From: SIG714 sp964638675 | GTDB taxonomy: Bacteria; Bacillota; Clostridia; Oscillospirales; CAG-272 | Assembly (NCBI GenBank): GCA_964638675.1 | Contig: CAZXAU010000024.1 | Location: 1 to 29,848, forward strand | DNA length: 29,848 nt | Reading direction: 5' to 3' | Shown here: piece after piece, positions 8,351 to 15,569 of the stretch | How the letters are laid out: each line of letters opens with the position of its first letter | Position numbering within the stretch: the first letter of the stretch is position 1 | Made by a program: the position numbers and the translations under genes | Notes under the pieces: generated by a model | Seen by the model: the letters and a program-made list of their open reading frames with translations, nothing else | What the model was told of the DNA's origin: nothing | Database searches by the model: none

Positions 8351-10285
8351 CTATTTTTGATTCTGTGCAACCGTGTATTTCAAAAGCCCTCCCGCTTTGA
8401 GTATCGACTTTTGCCTGCCCGAGAGAGAGCATGAAAGATGTATTGTTTCTCCCGTTGTTTTGTTGTACAGAGTGATCTTATTGCTATCCATACCATTTGT
8501 GAGGTCAGATATTGTCAGCTCATCGCCCTGATCAATTTTCATATAATCATCGGCGTCAATGAAAGTAAGCGGAATTATGCCTGCATTTATCAGGTTTGCC
8601 ACATGAATTCTTGCAAAACTTTTGGCTATCACGGCACGGACGCCGAGATAGAGCGGCACAAGTGCGGCATGCTCTCTTGATGAACCCTGTCCGTAATTCT
8701 CACCGCCGATTATGATACTCTGCCCCTCCTTGATCGCTCTTTCGGAGAAGTCTTTATCACATACCGCAAAACAGAATTTCGATAAATACGGGATATTCGA
8801 TCTGTAGGGAAGGATCTTTGCTCCTGCCGGCATAATGTGGTCGGTCGTGATATTATCTCCGACCTTTAAGGTTGCTTTTGCTGATATGCTGTCGGTAAAT
8901 TCGGGCGAGTCGGGGAATTTTCCGATGTTTGGTCCCCTGATAATTTCAATATTAGCTGCCTGCGTCTCATCTGCCGGGGGAATAATTCCGCTGTCATTTA
9001 TACAGAATTTTTCGGGCATTGTGATATCAAGATCGCAATCAAAGTCCCGTGGGTCCGTGATCTTTCCGTATATTGCACAAACTGCGGCAGTTTCGGGCGA
9101 GCAGAGAAACACATTTGCATCAGCCGTACCGCTTCTTCCTTCAAAATTGCGGTTGAAGGTTCTCAGACTCACTCCTCCTGAATTCGGGGATGCACCCATT
9201 CCGATACACGGACCGCAGGCGCATTCAAGGATCCTTGCGCCGCTTGAGATGATATCTGCAAGCGCTCCGCAGGATGAAAGCATATCAAGTACCTGTCTTG
9301 ACCCGGGGGATATTGTAAGGCTGACATTTTCGGCAATTGTTCTGCCCCTCAGGATTGCGGCGACTTTGAGCATGTCGTAGAGTGATGAGTTCGTACACGA
9401 GCCGATGCATACCTGATCGACAATTTTGCCTTCAATTTCTTTAACGCTGACAACATTGTCGGGAGAGTGCGGACAGGCGATCAGCGGACATAGCTTATCG
9501 AGATCAATATCGATAATTCTGTCATACAGAGCATCTTCGTCACTCTCAAGAGAGATGAAATCTTCCTCACGGTTTTGTGCCTTGAGAAAATTGTATGTAA
9601 CATCGTCAGAAGGGAATATCGAAGTTGTTGCACCAAGCTCCGTGCCCATGTTGGTTATTGTCGCTCTTTCGGGAACAGAAAGATGTTTTATGCCCTCTCC
9701 GCCCCATTCGATGATCGCACCGACTCCGCCTTTCACAGACAGAATGCGAAGCAGCTCGAGCGATATATCCTTTGCCGATACAAATTTTTTCAGCCTGCCT
9801 GTAAGATTGACTTTATACATTTTCGGCATTGTGATATAGTACGCTCCGCCGCCCATTGAGACGGCAACGTCAAGTCCGCCCGCACCGAATGCGAGCATTC
9901 CGAGACCGCCGCATGTCGGGGTGTGGCTGTCCGAGCCGATCAGCGTTTTTCCGGGCTTTCCGAATCGTTCAAGGTGCAGTTGATGACAGATGCCGTTTCC
10001 TGCTCTTGAAAAATATATCCCGTGCTTTTTTGCGATGCTCTGTATAAATCTGTGGTCATCGGCATTTTCAAATCCGCACTGCAATGTGTTGTGGTCGATA
10101 TACGCAACGCTTTTTTCTGTGCTGACCCTCTTTATTCCCATTGCCTCAAATTCAAGATATGCCATTGTACCTGTAGCATCCTGTGTGAGTGTCTGATCTA
10201 TCTTCAGTGCAATTTCGCTTCCCGGTTTCATATCGCCCGAGAGCAAGTGTGATTTTATAATTTTTTGTGCTAAAGTCAGTCCCAT
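8351..10285 (-). CDS. acnA: Aconitate hydratase
   Basis: 644 aa, the size of the compact, mitochondrial-like single-chain aconitases. It interconverts citrate and isocitrate through cis-aconitate on a [4Fe-4S] cluster. Cluster ligands are C297 in GSCTNS and C357/C360 in ACGPCIGMG. The substrate region HTPTCGGLGMLAFGAGGLD is intact (about 121-139). The C-terminal swivel domain carries DNITTDHIMPAG and the catalytic-serine segment GQGSSREHAAL. The start MGLTLAQK at 10285 is chosen because the ATG sits one base after the gntR stop with GAGG upstream; the longer reading (10324) would run 40 nt into gntR. The gene is the third of the 2-oxoglutarate operon. The symbol is by family resemblance. Confidence 0.93.
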   Translation of the reverse strand: MGLTLAQKIIKSHLLSGDMKPGSEIALKIDQTLTQDATGTMAYLEFEAMGIKRVSTEKSVAYIDHNTLQCGFENADDHRFIQSIAKKHGIYFSRAGNGICHQLHLERFGKPGKTLIGSDSHTPTCGGLGMLAFGAGGLDVAVSMGGGAYYITMPKMYKVNLTGRLKKFVSAKDISLELLRILSVKGGVGAIIEWGGEGIKHLSVPERATITNMGTELGATTSIFPSDDVTYNFLKAQNREEDFISLESDEDALYDRIIDIDLDKLCPLIACPHSPDNVVSVKEIEGKIVDQVCIGSCTNSSLYDMLKVAAILRGRTIAENVSLTISPGSRQVLDMLSSCGALADIISSGARILECACGPCIGMGASPNSGGVSLRTFNRNFEGRSGTADANVFLCSPETAAVCAIYGKITDPRDFDCDLDITMPEKFCINDSGIIPPADETQAANIEIIRGPNIGKFPDSPEFTDSISAKATLKVGDNITTDHIMPAGAKILPYRSNIPYLSKFCFAVCDKDFSERAIKEGQSIIIGGENYGQGSSREHAALVPLYLGVRAVIAKSFARIHVANLINAGIIPLTFIDADDYMKIDQGDELTISDLTNGMDSNKITLYNKTTGETIHLSCSLSGRQKSILKAGGLLKYTVAQNQK

Positions 10286-10286
10286 A

Positions 10287-10934
10287 TTATAGATCCTCTT
10301 TCCCGATAATGGCATCTCTCGCATTTTTTATATGTTCGGACATCCTCTGTTCGGCGAGAGCTTCATCATGATTTGCTATCGCCTCATATATTCCACGGTG
10401 TTCTGCAAGTGAAAGGTATGCCCTTGCAGGGTTTTCAAGCGAATTCTTTCTGTATGTGCTTACCTTATTGTGTAACGGAACGAGTGCGTCATACAGTGCA
10501 TTGCTTCCGCTTGACTTATATATTATCTGATGAAATCTGTCATCATATATTTTGATCTGTCCTGCGTTGTTTTTGGGCAGATAGAACTCCTGAAGCTCAA
10601 GTGATTCCTTCAGCTCATCAAGCTGTTCGGGTGCTACATTTCTTGCGGCACTTGCCGCAGCGAACCCTTCAAGCCGCATTCTGATATCGAATATATCCTT
10701 CATATCCTGAACTGTTACTCCGACAATGAGAATGCCTTTTGATGTCGTTTTTATCAGACGCTCCATTTCAAGCCGTCTTATCGCTTCTCTTATCGGTGTA
10801 CGGCTGACTTCAAGATCGGTGACAAGCTTTTGTTCGGTCAGCAGCTCTCCCCTTTGGTATCTTCCTGATAAAATTTCGTCTTCAAGACGTTCAAATACCT
10901 GATCGGCGAGTGAAATTGTGCGGTGATCTAACAT
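10287..10934 (-). CDS. GntR-family transcriptional regulator (FadR/FCD subgroup)
   Basis: 215 aa. The N-terminal winged helix covers about 8-70, with the GntR signature G-x-L-x(2)-E-x(2)-L-x(3)-L-x-V-S-R-T-P-I-R-E-A-I-R-R-L (29-55). The C-terminal all-helical FCD ligand domain has D133-x-x-F-H-Q-I-I and later histidines (H155, H179) in the positions expected for a metal site. FCD regulators commonly sense small organic acids, so citrate, isocitrate or 2-oxoglutarate are reasonable but untested ligands here. The start at 10934 has AAGGAG 8 nt upstream; the longer reading from 10976 lacks one. It lies inside the citrate synthase-aconitase operon and probably autoregulates it through the palindrome at 12408-12425. 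Confidence 0.92.
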   Translation of the reverse strand: MLDHRTISLADQVFERLEDEILSGRYQRGELLTEQKLVTDLEVSRTPIREAIRRLEMERLIKTTSKGILIVGVTVQDMKDIFDIRMRLEGFAAASAARNVAPEQLDELKESLELQEFYLPKNNAGQIKIYDDRFHQIIYKSSGSNALYDALVPLHNKVSTYRKNSLENPARAYLSLAEHRGIYEAIANHDEALAEQRMSEHIKNARDAIIGKEDL

Positions 10935-10987
10935 GATAATTCTCCTTGTTTGTTTTTTCGGCTGAGCGATGTGCAATATAGCATTAA

Positions 10988-12364
10988 TTAAAGTCTGACA
11001 AATCTTCCGCCTGAGAGCTTTTCGATCTTTTCTTCAAGCTCATGAGTTGAAAGTGCTGTCTGTCTTCCGCTCTCATACTCTGAATCTATCCATTCCTTGA
11101 TGGCGTTTACAAGCGGGTCTTTTTTATCGATGCACTCGCTTCCTGAAAGGCGGTAGTTTTCGTTTATCCAATATGCTATTCCCGATCTGCCTGAGTTCTT
11201 GCCGATCATTACCGAGGCTGATCTGTTGAGTAGCTTCTTGGTGTCGAATATATTGTATATTTCCTCATCCTTGAGCATTCCGTCAGCGTGGATTCCTGCT
11301 CTTGTAATATTGAAATTCTTTCCGACAAATGGTGTCATCGGCGGAATGGAATATCCCATTTCATTCTTAAAATAATCGGCGATCTCGGTAATGACGGTCG
11401 GATCCATGCCATCGAGAGAGCCACGGAGTGAGGCGTATTCAAATACCATAGCCTCAAGCGGAATGTTTCCTGTACGCTCTCCGATTCCGAGCAGTGAACA
11501 GTTTACGCCCGATGCTCCGTACAGCCATGCGGTGCTTGCATTTGCAACCGCTTTATAAAAGTCATTGTGACCGTGCCATTCAAGAAGCTCGCTCGGAACA
11601 TCCGAATAATGCTGCAGACCGTATATTATTCCGGGAACGCTACGGGGAATTGCAACCTCGGGGTAGGGAATTCCGTAACCCATGGTGTCGCACGCCCGTA
11701 TACGAACTGGTATTCCTGCATCGGAAGACATTTTCATAAGTTCGTTGACAAATGGTACAACGAAGCCGTAAAAATCGGCACGTGTAATGTCCTCAAGATG
11801 ACAACGGGGCATGACACCTGCCTCGAATGCATCACTTACGGTCGAAAGATAGTAATTCATGCATTCCTTGCGTGTCATATGCATTTTCTTGAAAATATGA
11901 TAGTCACTGCATGAAACGAGAATACCGGTTTCACGGATCCCGAGATCTTTGACAAGTCTGAAATCCTCGGGACAGGCACGTATCCAGGTCGTTATCTCGG
12001 GGAATTTGAGCCCGAGTGAAAGACACTCTTCAACAGCCTTGCGATCCTTTTCGCTGTATATAAAAAACTCTGTCTGACGAATTCTTCCGTAAGGTCCGCC
12101 GAGCTTTGACATGAGCTTATATAGGTCTACTATCTGCTTGACGGTATACGGTTCGACCGACTGTTGACCGTCACGGAATGATGTATCGGTTATCCATATA
12201 TCCTCGGGCATTCCGATGGGAACACGGCGGTGATTGAACGGAATCCTCGGAACCTCGGTATATGGATATATTTCTCTGTATAAATTTGGCTCTTCGACAT
12301 CCTGAAGGGAATACCTGTAGTTTTTTTGTTCAAGCAATCCTGTCTTCGGTGAAATTTCAATCAT
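10988..12364 (-). CDS. Re-type citrate synthase (homocitrate/isopropylmalate synthase fold)
   Basis: 458 aa of the DRE-TIM metallolyase superfamily, not the GltA fold. WITDTSFRDGQQS (58-69) is the N-terminal strand with the catalytic Arg-Asp, and WHGHND (263-268) supplies the metal-binding histidines. GERTGN (295-300) is the third signature. Length and sequence resemble the Re-citrate synthase described from Clostridium kluyveri, and the neighbours are aconitase and isocitrate dehydrogenase, not leuBCD or lysine genes. It would condense acetyl-CoA with oxaloacetate to make citrate for 2-oxoglutarate and glutamate in an anaerobe. AGGAGGA lies 8 nt before the ATG. Homocitrate synthase or isopropylmalate synthase are the alternatives, and stereochemistry cannot be read from sequence alone. 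Confidence 0.82.
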   Translation of the reverse strand: MIEISPKTGLLEQKNYRYSLQDVEEPNLYREIYPYTEVPRIPFNHRRVPIGMPEDIWITDTSFRDGQQSVEPYTVKQIVDLYKLMSKLGGPYGRIRQTEFFIYSEKDRKAVEECLSLGLKFPEITTWIRACPEDFRLVKDLGIRETGILVSCSDYHIFKKMHMTRKECMNYYLSTVSDAFEAGVMPRCHLEDITRADFYGFVVPFVNELMKMSSDAGIPVRIRACDTMGYGIPYPEVAIPRSVPGIIYGLQHYSDVPSELLEWHGHNDFYKAVANASTAWLYGASGVNCSLLGIGERTGNIPLEAMVFEYASLRGSLDGMDPTVITEIADYFKNEMGYSIPPMTPFVGKNFNITRAGIHADGMLKDEEIYNIFDTKKLLNRSASVMIGKNSGRSGIAYWINENYRLSGSECIDKKDPLVNAIKEWIDSEYESGRQTALSTHELEEKIEKLSGGRFVRL

Positions 12365-12383
12365 TCTGTGCTCCTCCTATTCA

Positions 12384-12395
12384 GCGAATATTCGC
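12384..12395. promoter_or_regulatory. 12-bp perfect palindrome in the citrate synthase leader
   Basis: GCGAATATTCGC is a perfect palindrome between the predicted transcription start (about 12410) and the ribosome binding site. It could be a second operator or a small mRNA hairpin. It differs in sequence from the palindrome over the -10, so a different protein may bind. Confidence 0.4.
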
Positions 12396-12407
12396 ATATG
12401 TGTATTA

Positions 12408-12425
12408 ATGTATACAATTATACAT
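12408..12425. promoter_or_regulatory. Probable GntR-family operator overlapping the -10 box
   Basis: ATGTAT-6 nt-ATACAT is a perfect inverted repeat of two 6-nt half sites. It covers the whole -10 hexamer, so a bound dimer would block RNA polymerase. GTATAC-type half sites are usual for GntR/FCD regulators, and such a regulator is encoded in the operon. Assigning this site to that protein is inference. Confidence 0.55.
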
Positions 12426-12444
12426 AAAAAAATAGATTTGTCAA
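12417..12444 (-). promoter_or_regulatory. Promoter of the 2-oxoglutarate operon
   Basis: On the minus strand TTGACA (12444-12439) and TATAAT (12422-12417) are both perfect and separated by 16 nt. The start would be near 12410, with a leader of about 45 nt to the citrate synthase ATG. No other good promoter is seen ahead of gntR, acn or icd. Confidence 0.8.
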
Positions 12445-12730
12445 TAGGTAGGATAAATTTTTTCAAAATTATAACAAATGAGATTTCATAAGACACCTCA
12501 TCTTTCTGCTTTAGTCAACTACATTATACCACCGTAGAGGGCTTTAGCCGAACTGTGCCGAAGAATATTTGCAAGTAAATCTTATCAACGTATTATTGTG
12601 ATTTTAATTTCGTAGCATAGCGGGATAATGGCAGTATTACAACCGTTTTTTTAAATCTATATCTGACTTACGGTTTACGGATAGACAATAATACATATTC
12701 TTACCCACATTGATTTATTGTTTTATATAA
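12445..12730. other. Gene-free stretch with a possible gene-start relic
   Basis: No ORF of useful size and no known RNA is seen. On the minus strand there is a TATAAT (12528-12523), then GAGGTG and ATG at 12489, but the frame (MKSHLL) stops after six codons at 12469, just ahead of the operon promoter. This looks like the 5' end of a lost gene or an accidental arrangement. The rest is AT-rich with nothing recognisable. Confidence 0.4.
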
Positions 12731-12757
12731 AAAGCGGCGGGAGCAAGCCCCCGCCCT
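12731..12757 (-). terminator. Intrinsic terminator of the ATP-grasp pair
   Basis: On the minus strand GGCGGG (12755-12750) pairs with CCCGCC (12741-12736), followed by GCTTTTTATAT. It lies about 65 nt past the stop of the second ATP-grasp gene. Confidence 0.75.
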
Positions 12758-12819
12758 AACATATTTAATGGTAAGATAAACCGTTATTTTGTTTTTTCAC
12801 TGCTGTGTTTGCGGTATTT

Positions 12820-13668
12820 TCAGATATTTTCCTTAATATATTTTGAAAATTCGAGTGCAACATTGATATTTGTAGTCTGATAGAGCATCCGTGTTCCGAC
12901 TACATCTTCAATTTCATTGAAGACAAGCCTGCCGTCGTCCGGTAAAAAATCGATTCCTACAAGGTCGGGCAGACAGGAAAGACAATCTATGACAGAATTG
13001 ACATCGGACTCTTCTTTATCGCTTAAAGTATAGTATTCTGCCTTTCCTCCGAGTGAAAAATTGCTTTTGAAACTGTCAGACGAGCGAAGCACCGAGCCTA
13101 TGATCTTTCCGCCCATGACATATACCCGAAGATCTCTCCCTACAGTGCCGCATACCTTTTGCGTCAGAAAGTCATCTGTGGGAAGTGTCTGTATTTTGCC
13201 CTCAAGCTCGTTTATATCATTTATAAGGAAAACTTCCTTTCCGCCGTGACCGCTGACCGATTTGAGCACGAGCGGAAAATCCGATTCATTGATTTGATCT
13301 GCCGAAAAAAATCGTCTGTCATGAAAGACGGTCGGCATTATCGGTATGCCGCAACCCGATACAAGGGTGTAAGTAAGGCGTTTGTCATTGCAGATTTTCG
13401 ATATCGCATATTGGTTGAACAGCCTGACTCCGAGACTTTCCATAAAGAAGCTAAGGAGCGGATATATCGTTCTGACTATTGCAAAATCGGGCTTTTGTGC
13501 GGGTATACCGTCGTATACAAAAGCCTCATTGTCCAAAATTCCGAATTTCAGACGCTCAACGATTATCAGCTTCATACTGCAAAATTCGGAGCAGTATTTT
13601 ATTATTTCATCGGCAAACCATTTATTTATGTCATACTGTTTTTTATCGTATATAAGCCATCCTGTCAT
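12820..13668 (-). CDS. ATP-grasp ligase (RimK-like), second of a pair
   Basis: 282 aa. The fold order is a pre-ATP-grasp domain (1-90), then the ATP-grasp core: L-V-L-K136 for phosphate binding, the Gly-rich loop SGHGGKEV (139-146), GRDLRV (177-182), K201/N203 in FKSNFSLGG, D240 and E252 in the metal site. ATP-grasp ligases join a carboxylate to an amine through an acyl-phosphate. Here the usual E-x-N metal motif is E252-I-E254, so the Asn is replaced by Glu; the following DVVGTRMLY looks family-specific. The ATG overlaps the stop of the first ATP-grasp gene (ATGA), so the two are translated together. Substrates are unknown; no carrier peptide or LysW-like protein is nearby. Confidence 0.82.
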   Translation of the reverse strand: MTGWLIYDKKQYDINKWFADEIIKYCSEFCSMKLIIVERLKFGILDNEAFVYDGIPAQKPDFAIVRTIYPLLSFFMESLGVRLFNQYAISKICNDKRLTYTLVSGCGIPIMPTVFHDRRFFSADQINESDFPLVLKSVSGHGGKEVFLINDINELEGKIQTLPTDDFLTQKVCGTVGRDLRVYVMGGKIIGSVLRSSDSFKSNFSLGGKAEYYTLSDKEESDVNSVIDCLSCLPDLVGIDFLPDDGRLVFNEIEDVVGTRMLYQTTNINVALEFSKYIKENI

Positions 13669-14537
13669 AAATTCAGCATCTTTTCTTTAATATATTTCAA
13701 AATTTCAAAGCTCATGTCAACACCGGTGCAATCGAGTGTGCTTTTGAAGTGCGGGTTGGAATTGACTTCACAGATTACAGGCTCTCCGTTTTGACCGAAC
13801 ATAACATCGACTCCGGCAAAATCAAGTCCCAAAGCTCTGCAAGCCTTGAGCGCCATATCTTTTTGCTCTTCGCTCGGGTCATATTTCATCATGCTTCCGC
13901 CGTTTGAAATATTCGATCTGAAATCTCCTTTTTCGTTATATCTGAGCATTGATGCGACAACTCTGTTACCTACAACATTGATCCTGACATCACGTCCCGA
14001 ACTGCAAGCCATGAATTCCTGCATCAAAAATCCCTTATACCCGAGTTTGCCGATCAGATCATGCATTTCCTCTGAGTTTTGCACAAGATAGACCTGCTGA
14101 CCGAATGAGCCGTATAATTCTTTGATAACGAGCGGATAACCGAGGATTCCTGCGGCAGTGTCGGCAAATTCTTTTCTGCAATATCCGACTCCCTCGTATG
14201 TCAAGGGGGCTACAAATGTTTTGGGAATTCTGACACCGTTGCTGTGAAGGTTCAGATATGTATAGGCTTTGTTATCGCATGAGAATATTGCCGATGATGA
14301 ATTGAATACTTTATATCCGCATTTTTCAAGCATTTCGGCGAGAAAAACATCCTTGTCCCAAAAAAGAATAAAATCGAATCCGATATTTTTTACATAATCG
14401 AGATTGTGCGGTATCTCGCCCGATTTTTTGACATCCAATGATATGCCGAGCTTTCTTGCCGAGTCGGTCAGTAAGCTGTTCATATCATTGCTTTTTTTAT
14501 TTTCAAGAAAATTATTTACAATCAGTAATCCGTTCAT
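13665..14537 (-). CDS. ATP-grasp ligase (RimK-like), first of a pair
   Basis: 290 aa. An N-terminal domain (1-85) precedes a complete RimK-type ATP-grasp core: V-I-K139-E, flexible loop GSFGQQV (143-149), Q-E-F (173-175), GRDVRI (181-186), R207/N209 in FRSNISNGG, D244 and E257-V-N259 for magnesium. It should ligate an amino acid or peptide to a carboxylate; glutamate ligases (RimK, CofF, MptN types) are the nearest relatives by recall. The ATG at 14537 is chosen over longer readings because GAAAGG lies 6 nt upstream and the ATP-grasp homology begins here; the extra 66 residues look like translated intergenic DNA. The downstream neighbour is a diverged paralogue. Confidence 0.83.
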   Translation of the reverse strand: MNGLLIVNNFLENKKSNDMNSLLTDSARKLGISLDVKKSGEIPHNLDYVKNIGFDFILFWDKDVFLAEMLEKCGYKVFNSSSAIFSCDNKAYTYLNLHSNGVRIPKTFVAPLTYEGVGYCRKEFADTAAGILGYPLVIKELYGSFGQQVYLVQNSEEMHDLIGKLGYKGFLMQEFMACSSGRDVRINVVGNRVVASMLRYNEKGDFRSNISNGGSMMKYDPSEEQKDMALKACRALGLDFAGVDVMFGQNGEPVICEVNSNPHFKSTLDCTGVDMSFEILKYIKEKMLNL

Positions 14538-14568
14538 AAAAAACCTTTCGTTTGCTGAGATCGAATAT

Positions 14569-14597
14569 ACAATACACCTAAAAGCGAAAAGTGTCAA
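14569..14597 (-). promoter_or_regulatory. Candidate promoter of the ATP-grasp pair
   Basis: Minus-strand TTGACA (14597-14592) is perfect; 17 nt downstream lies TATTGT (14574-14569), a 4/6 match. The leader would be about 25 nt. The weak -10 keeps confidence moderate. Confidence 0.45.
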
Positions 14598-14637
14598 TAG
14601 TTTTTTTCCGACTCTTACAATCGGATAATGACAGTTT

Positions 14638-15459
14638 CTATTGCGTTTGCAGATTTGTGCGTTTGTAAAGCTGTGCTCTGCCGCTTTTTCGGTCGGCACA
14701 GATAAGCCCAAGTGCTTCAAACAGGTGAATCGCACTATAGGCGGGGCGGCTTTGAAGCTTCATCGCCTTTTGCAGATCGGCCGATGTAAATGGATCAGGC
14801 AGAAGCTCAGCACTTGGAAATAGAGCAAAATAATCGAGAGGGGAACGCAAAATATGGCGCTGTGCAAGACAACGTGGAATTCGTTCGATGCGTAATGAAC
14901 CCTTTTTACGATCTTTGCTGTAGCCGCATAGTATTCGGTATTCATCAAGATCAAAAAGGAGCAGCTCCACGGTGAGTCGGGGATTCCCGAGAAATTCCCG
15001 GATCGAGTATAATTCATGCAGGGCATCGATACTCCGACCCTTTTTCGGTCCCTTCCTCGGTTTTGTGATCTCCCCGGTTTCAGGATCGACCCAGACGAGA
15101 TATTTTGTTCTCGTCATAGGATAGACCACCGTTACATTGTCAATGCCGCTGTTCTCCGACAAAAAATACTTCAGTTTCGGTACAAGTCTTCCGAGTTGTG
15201 CGGTCTGGATCTCTACTACTCTCTCGCCGTCGTAAATATCAGCGACATAACGTCCCAGTTTTACCTCACGGTGACGGCTGTCCGGGGCATAGCAACGCTT
15301 TAAACACCGATGCAGACTTTTTTCGGCAAGCTCGCCGATGCCGTTGTCGATTCCGCCTACGGCAGGGGAGGGACAGCTCGGGAGAATAGGCGGTGCAGAA
15401 AGTGCCGCAAGCTCTTCGGACAGCCGCAAAAGGAAGTCTTCGTCATTCTTATTTGTCAT
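14638..15459 (-). CDS. Unknown protein: PD-(D/E)XK-like core plus probable winged helix
   Basis: 273 aa, function not recognised. Residues about 40-125 look like a restriction-endonuclease-like fold: helix with E43/E46, then V-A-D74-I-Y and V-V-E83-I-Q85-T, the D-x8-E-x-Q pattern seen in EIQ variants of PD-(D/E)XK nucleases such as CoiA-like proteins. A basic patch, PRKGPKKGR, follows at 134-142. The C-terminal part (about 205-265) resembles a winged helix: FTSADLQKAM, then SAIHLFEALGLI and a basic wing. A DNA-binding nuclease-like role is inference. The start at 15459 has AGGAG 7 nt upstream; the frame can be extended to 15549 but no ribosome binding site supports that. It is monocistronic, between two terminated units. 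Confidence 0.72.
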   Translation of the reverse strand: MTNKNDEDFLLRLSEELAALSAPPILPSCPSPAVGGIDNGIGELAEKSLHRCLKRCYAPDSRHREVKLGRYVADIYDGERVVEIQTAQLGRLVPKLKYFLSENSGIDNVTVVYPMTRTKYLVWVDPETGEITKPRKGPKKGRSIDALHELYSIREFLGNPRLTVELLLFDLDEYRILCGYSKDRKKGSLRIERIPRCLAQRHILRSPLDYFALFPSAELLPDPFTSADLQKAMKLQSRPAYSAIHLFEALGLICADRKSGRAQLYKRTNLQTQ

Positions 15460-15517
15460 GATATCTCTCCTTTTCTTCGGCGGCAGAGTGTTTATCGCCG
15501 TCCGTTTTTTAGTCAAC

Positions 15518-15563
15518 ACCGCAGGATCCCGATGGCATGATTGCACCATAAGGATCCTGCGGT
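15518..15563 (-). terminator. Extended hairpin after the methyltransferase gene
   Basis: Arms ACCGCAGGATCC (15518-15529) and GGATCCTGCGGT (15552-15563) pair perfectly, and an inner ATGG/CCAT pair extends the stem. It begins 6 nt past the stop at 15570. There is no U-run on the minus strand, so it may terminate weakly or act as an mRNA 3' stabiliser. Confidence 0.5.
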
Positions 15564-15569
15564 ATCGCC

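Noticed and set aside
8291..8432. Plus-strand AAGGAG followed by GTG and a short frame running into the 3' end of acn
   Set aside because: The ribosome binding site is an arm of the inverted repeat, and the frame is antisense to acn with no recognisable product.
8835..9380. 181-codon plus-strand frame inside aconitase
   Set aside because: Antisense to the cluster-binding part of a conserved enzyme; no domain visible.
12731..12757. Short GC-rich hairpin considered as part of a mobile repeat
   Set aside because: Its minus-strand U-run and position just after the ATP-grasp stop are fully explained by an intrinsic terminator.
13159..13794. 211-codon plus-strand frame across the ATP-grasp genes
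   Set aside because: Antisense to conserved ATP-grasp motifs in both genes; low-complexity translation.
14538..14735. 66-residue N-terminal extension of the first ATP-grasp protein
   Set aside because: It would cross the predicted promoter and the end of the neighbouring gene; the internal ATG at 14537 has a ribosome binding site and starts the homologous part.
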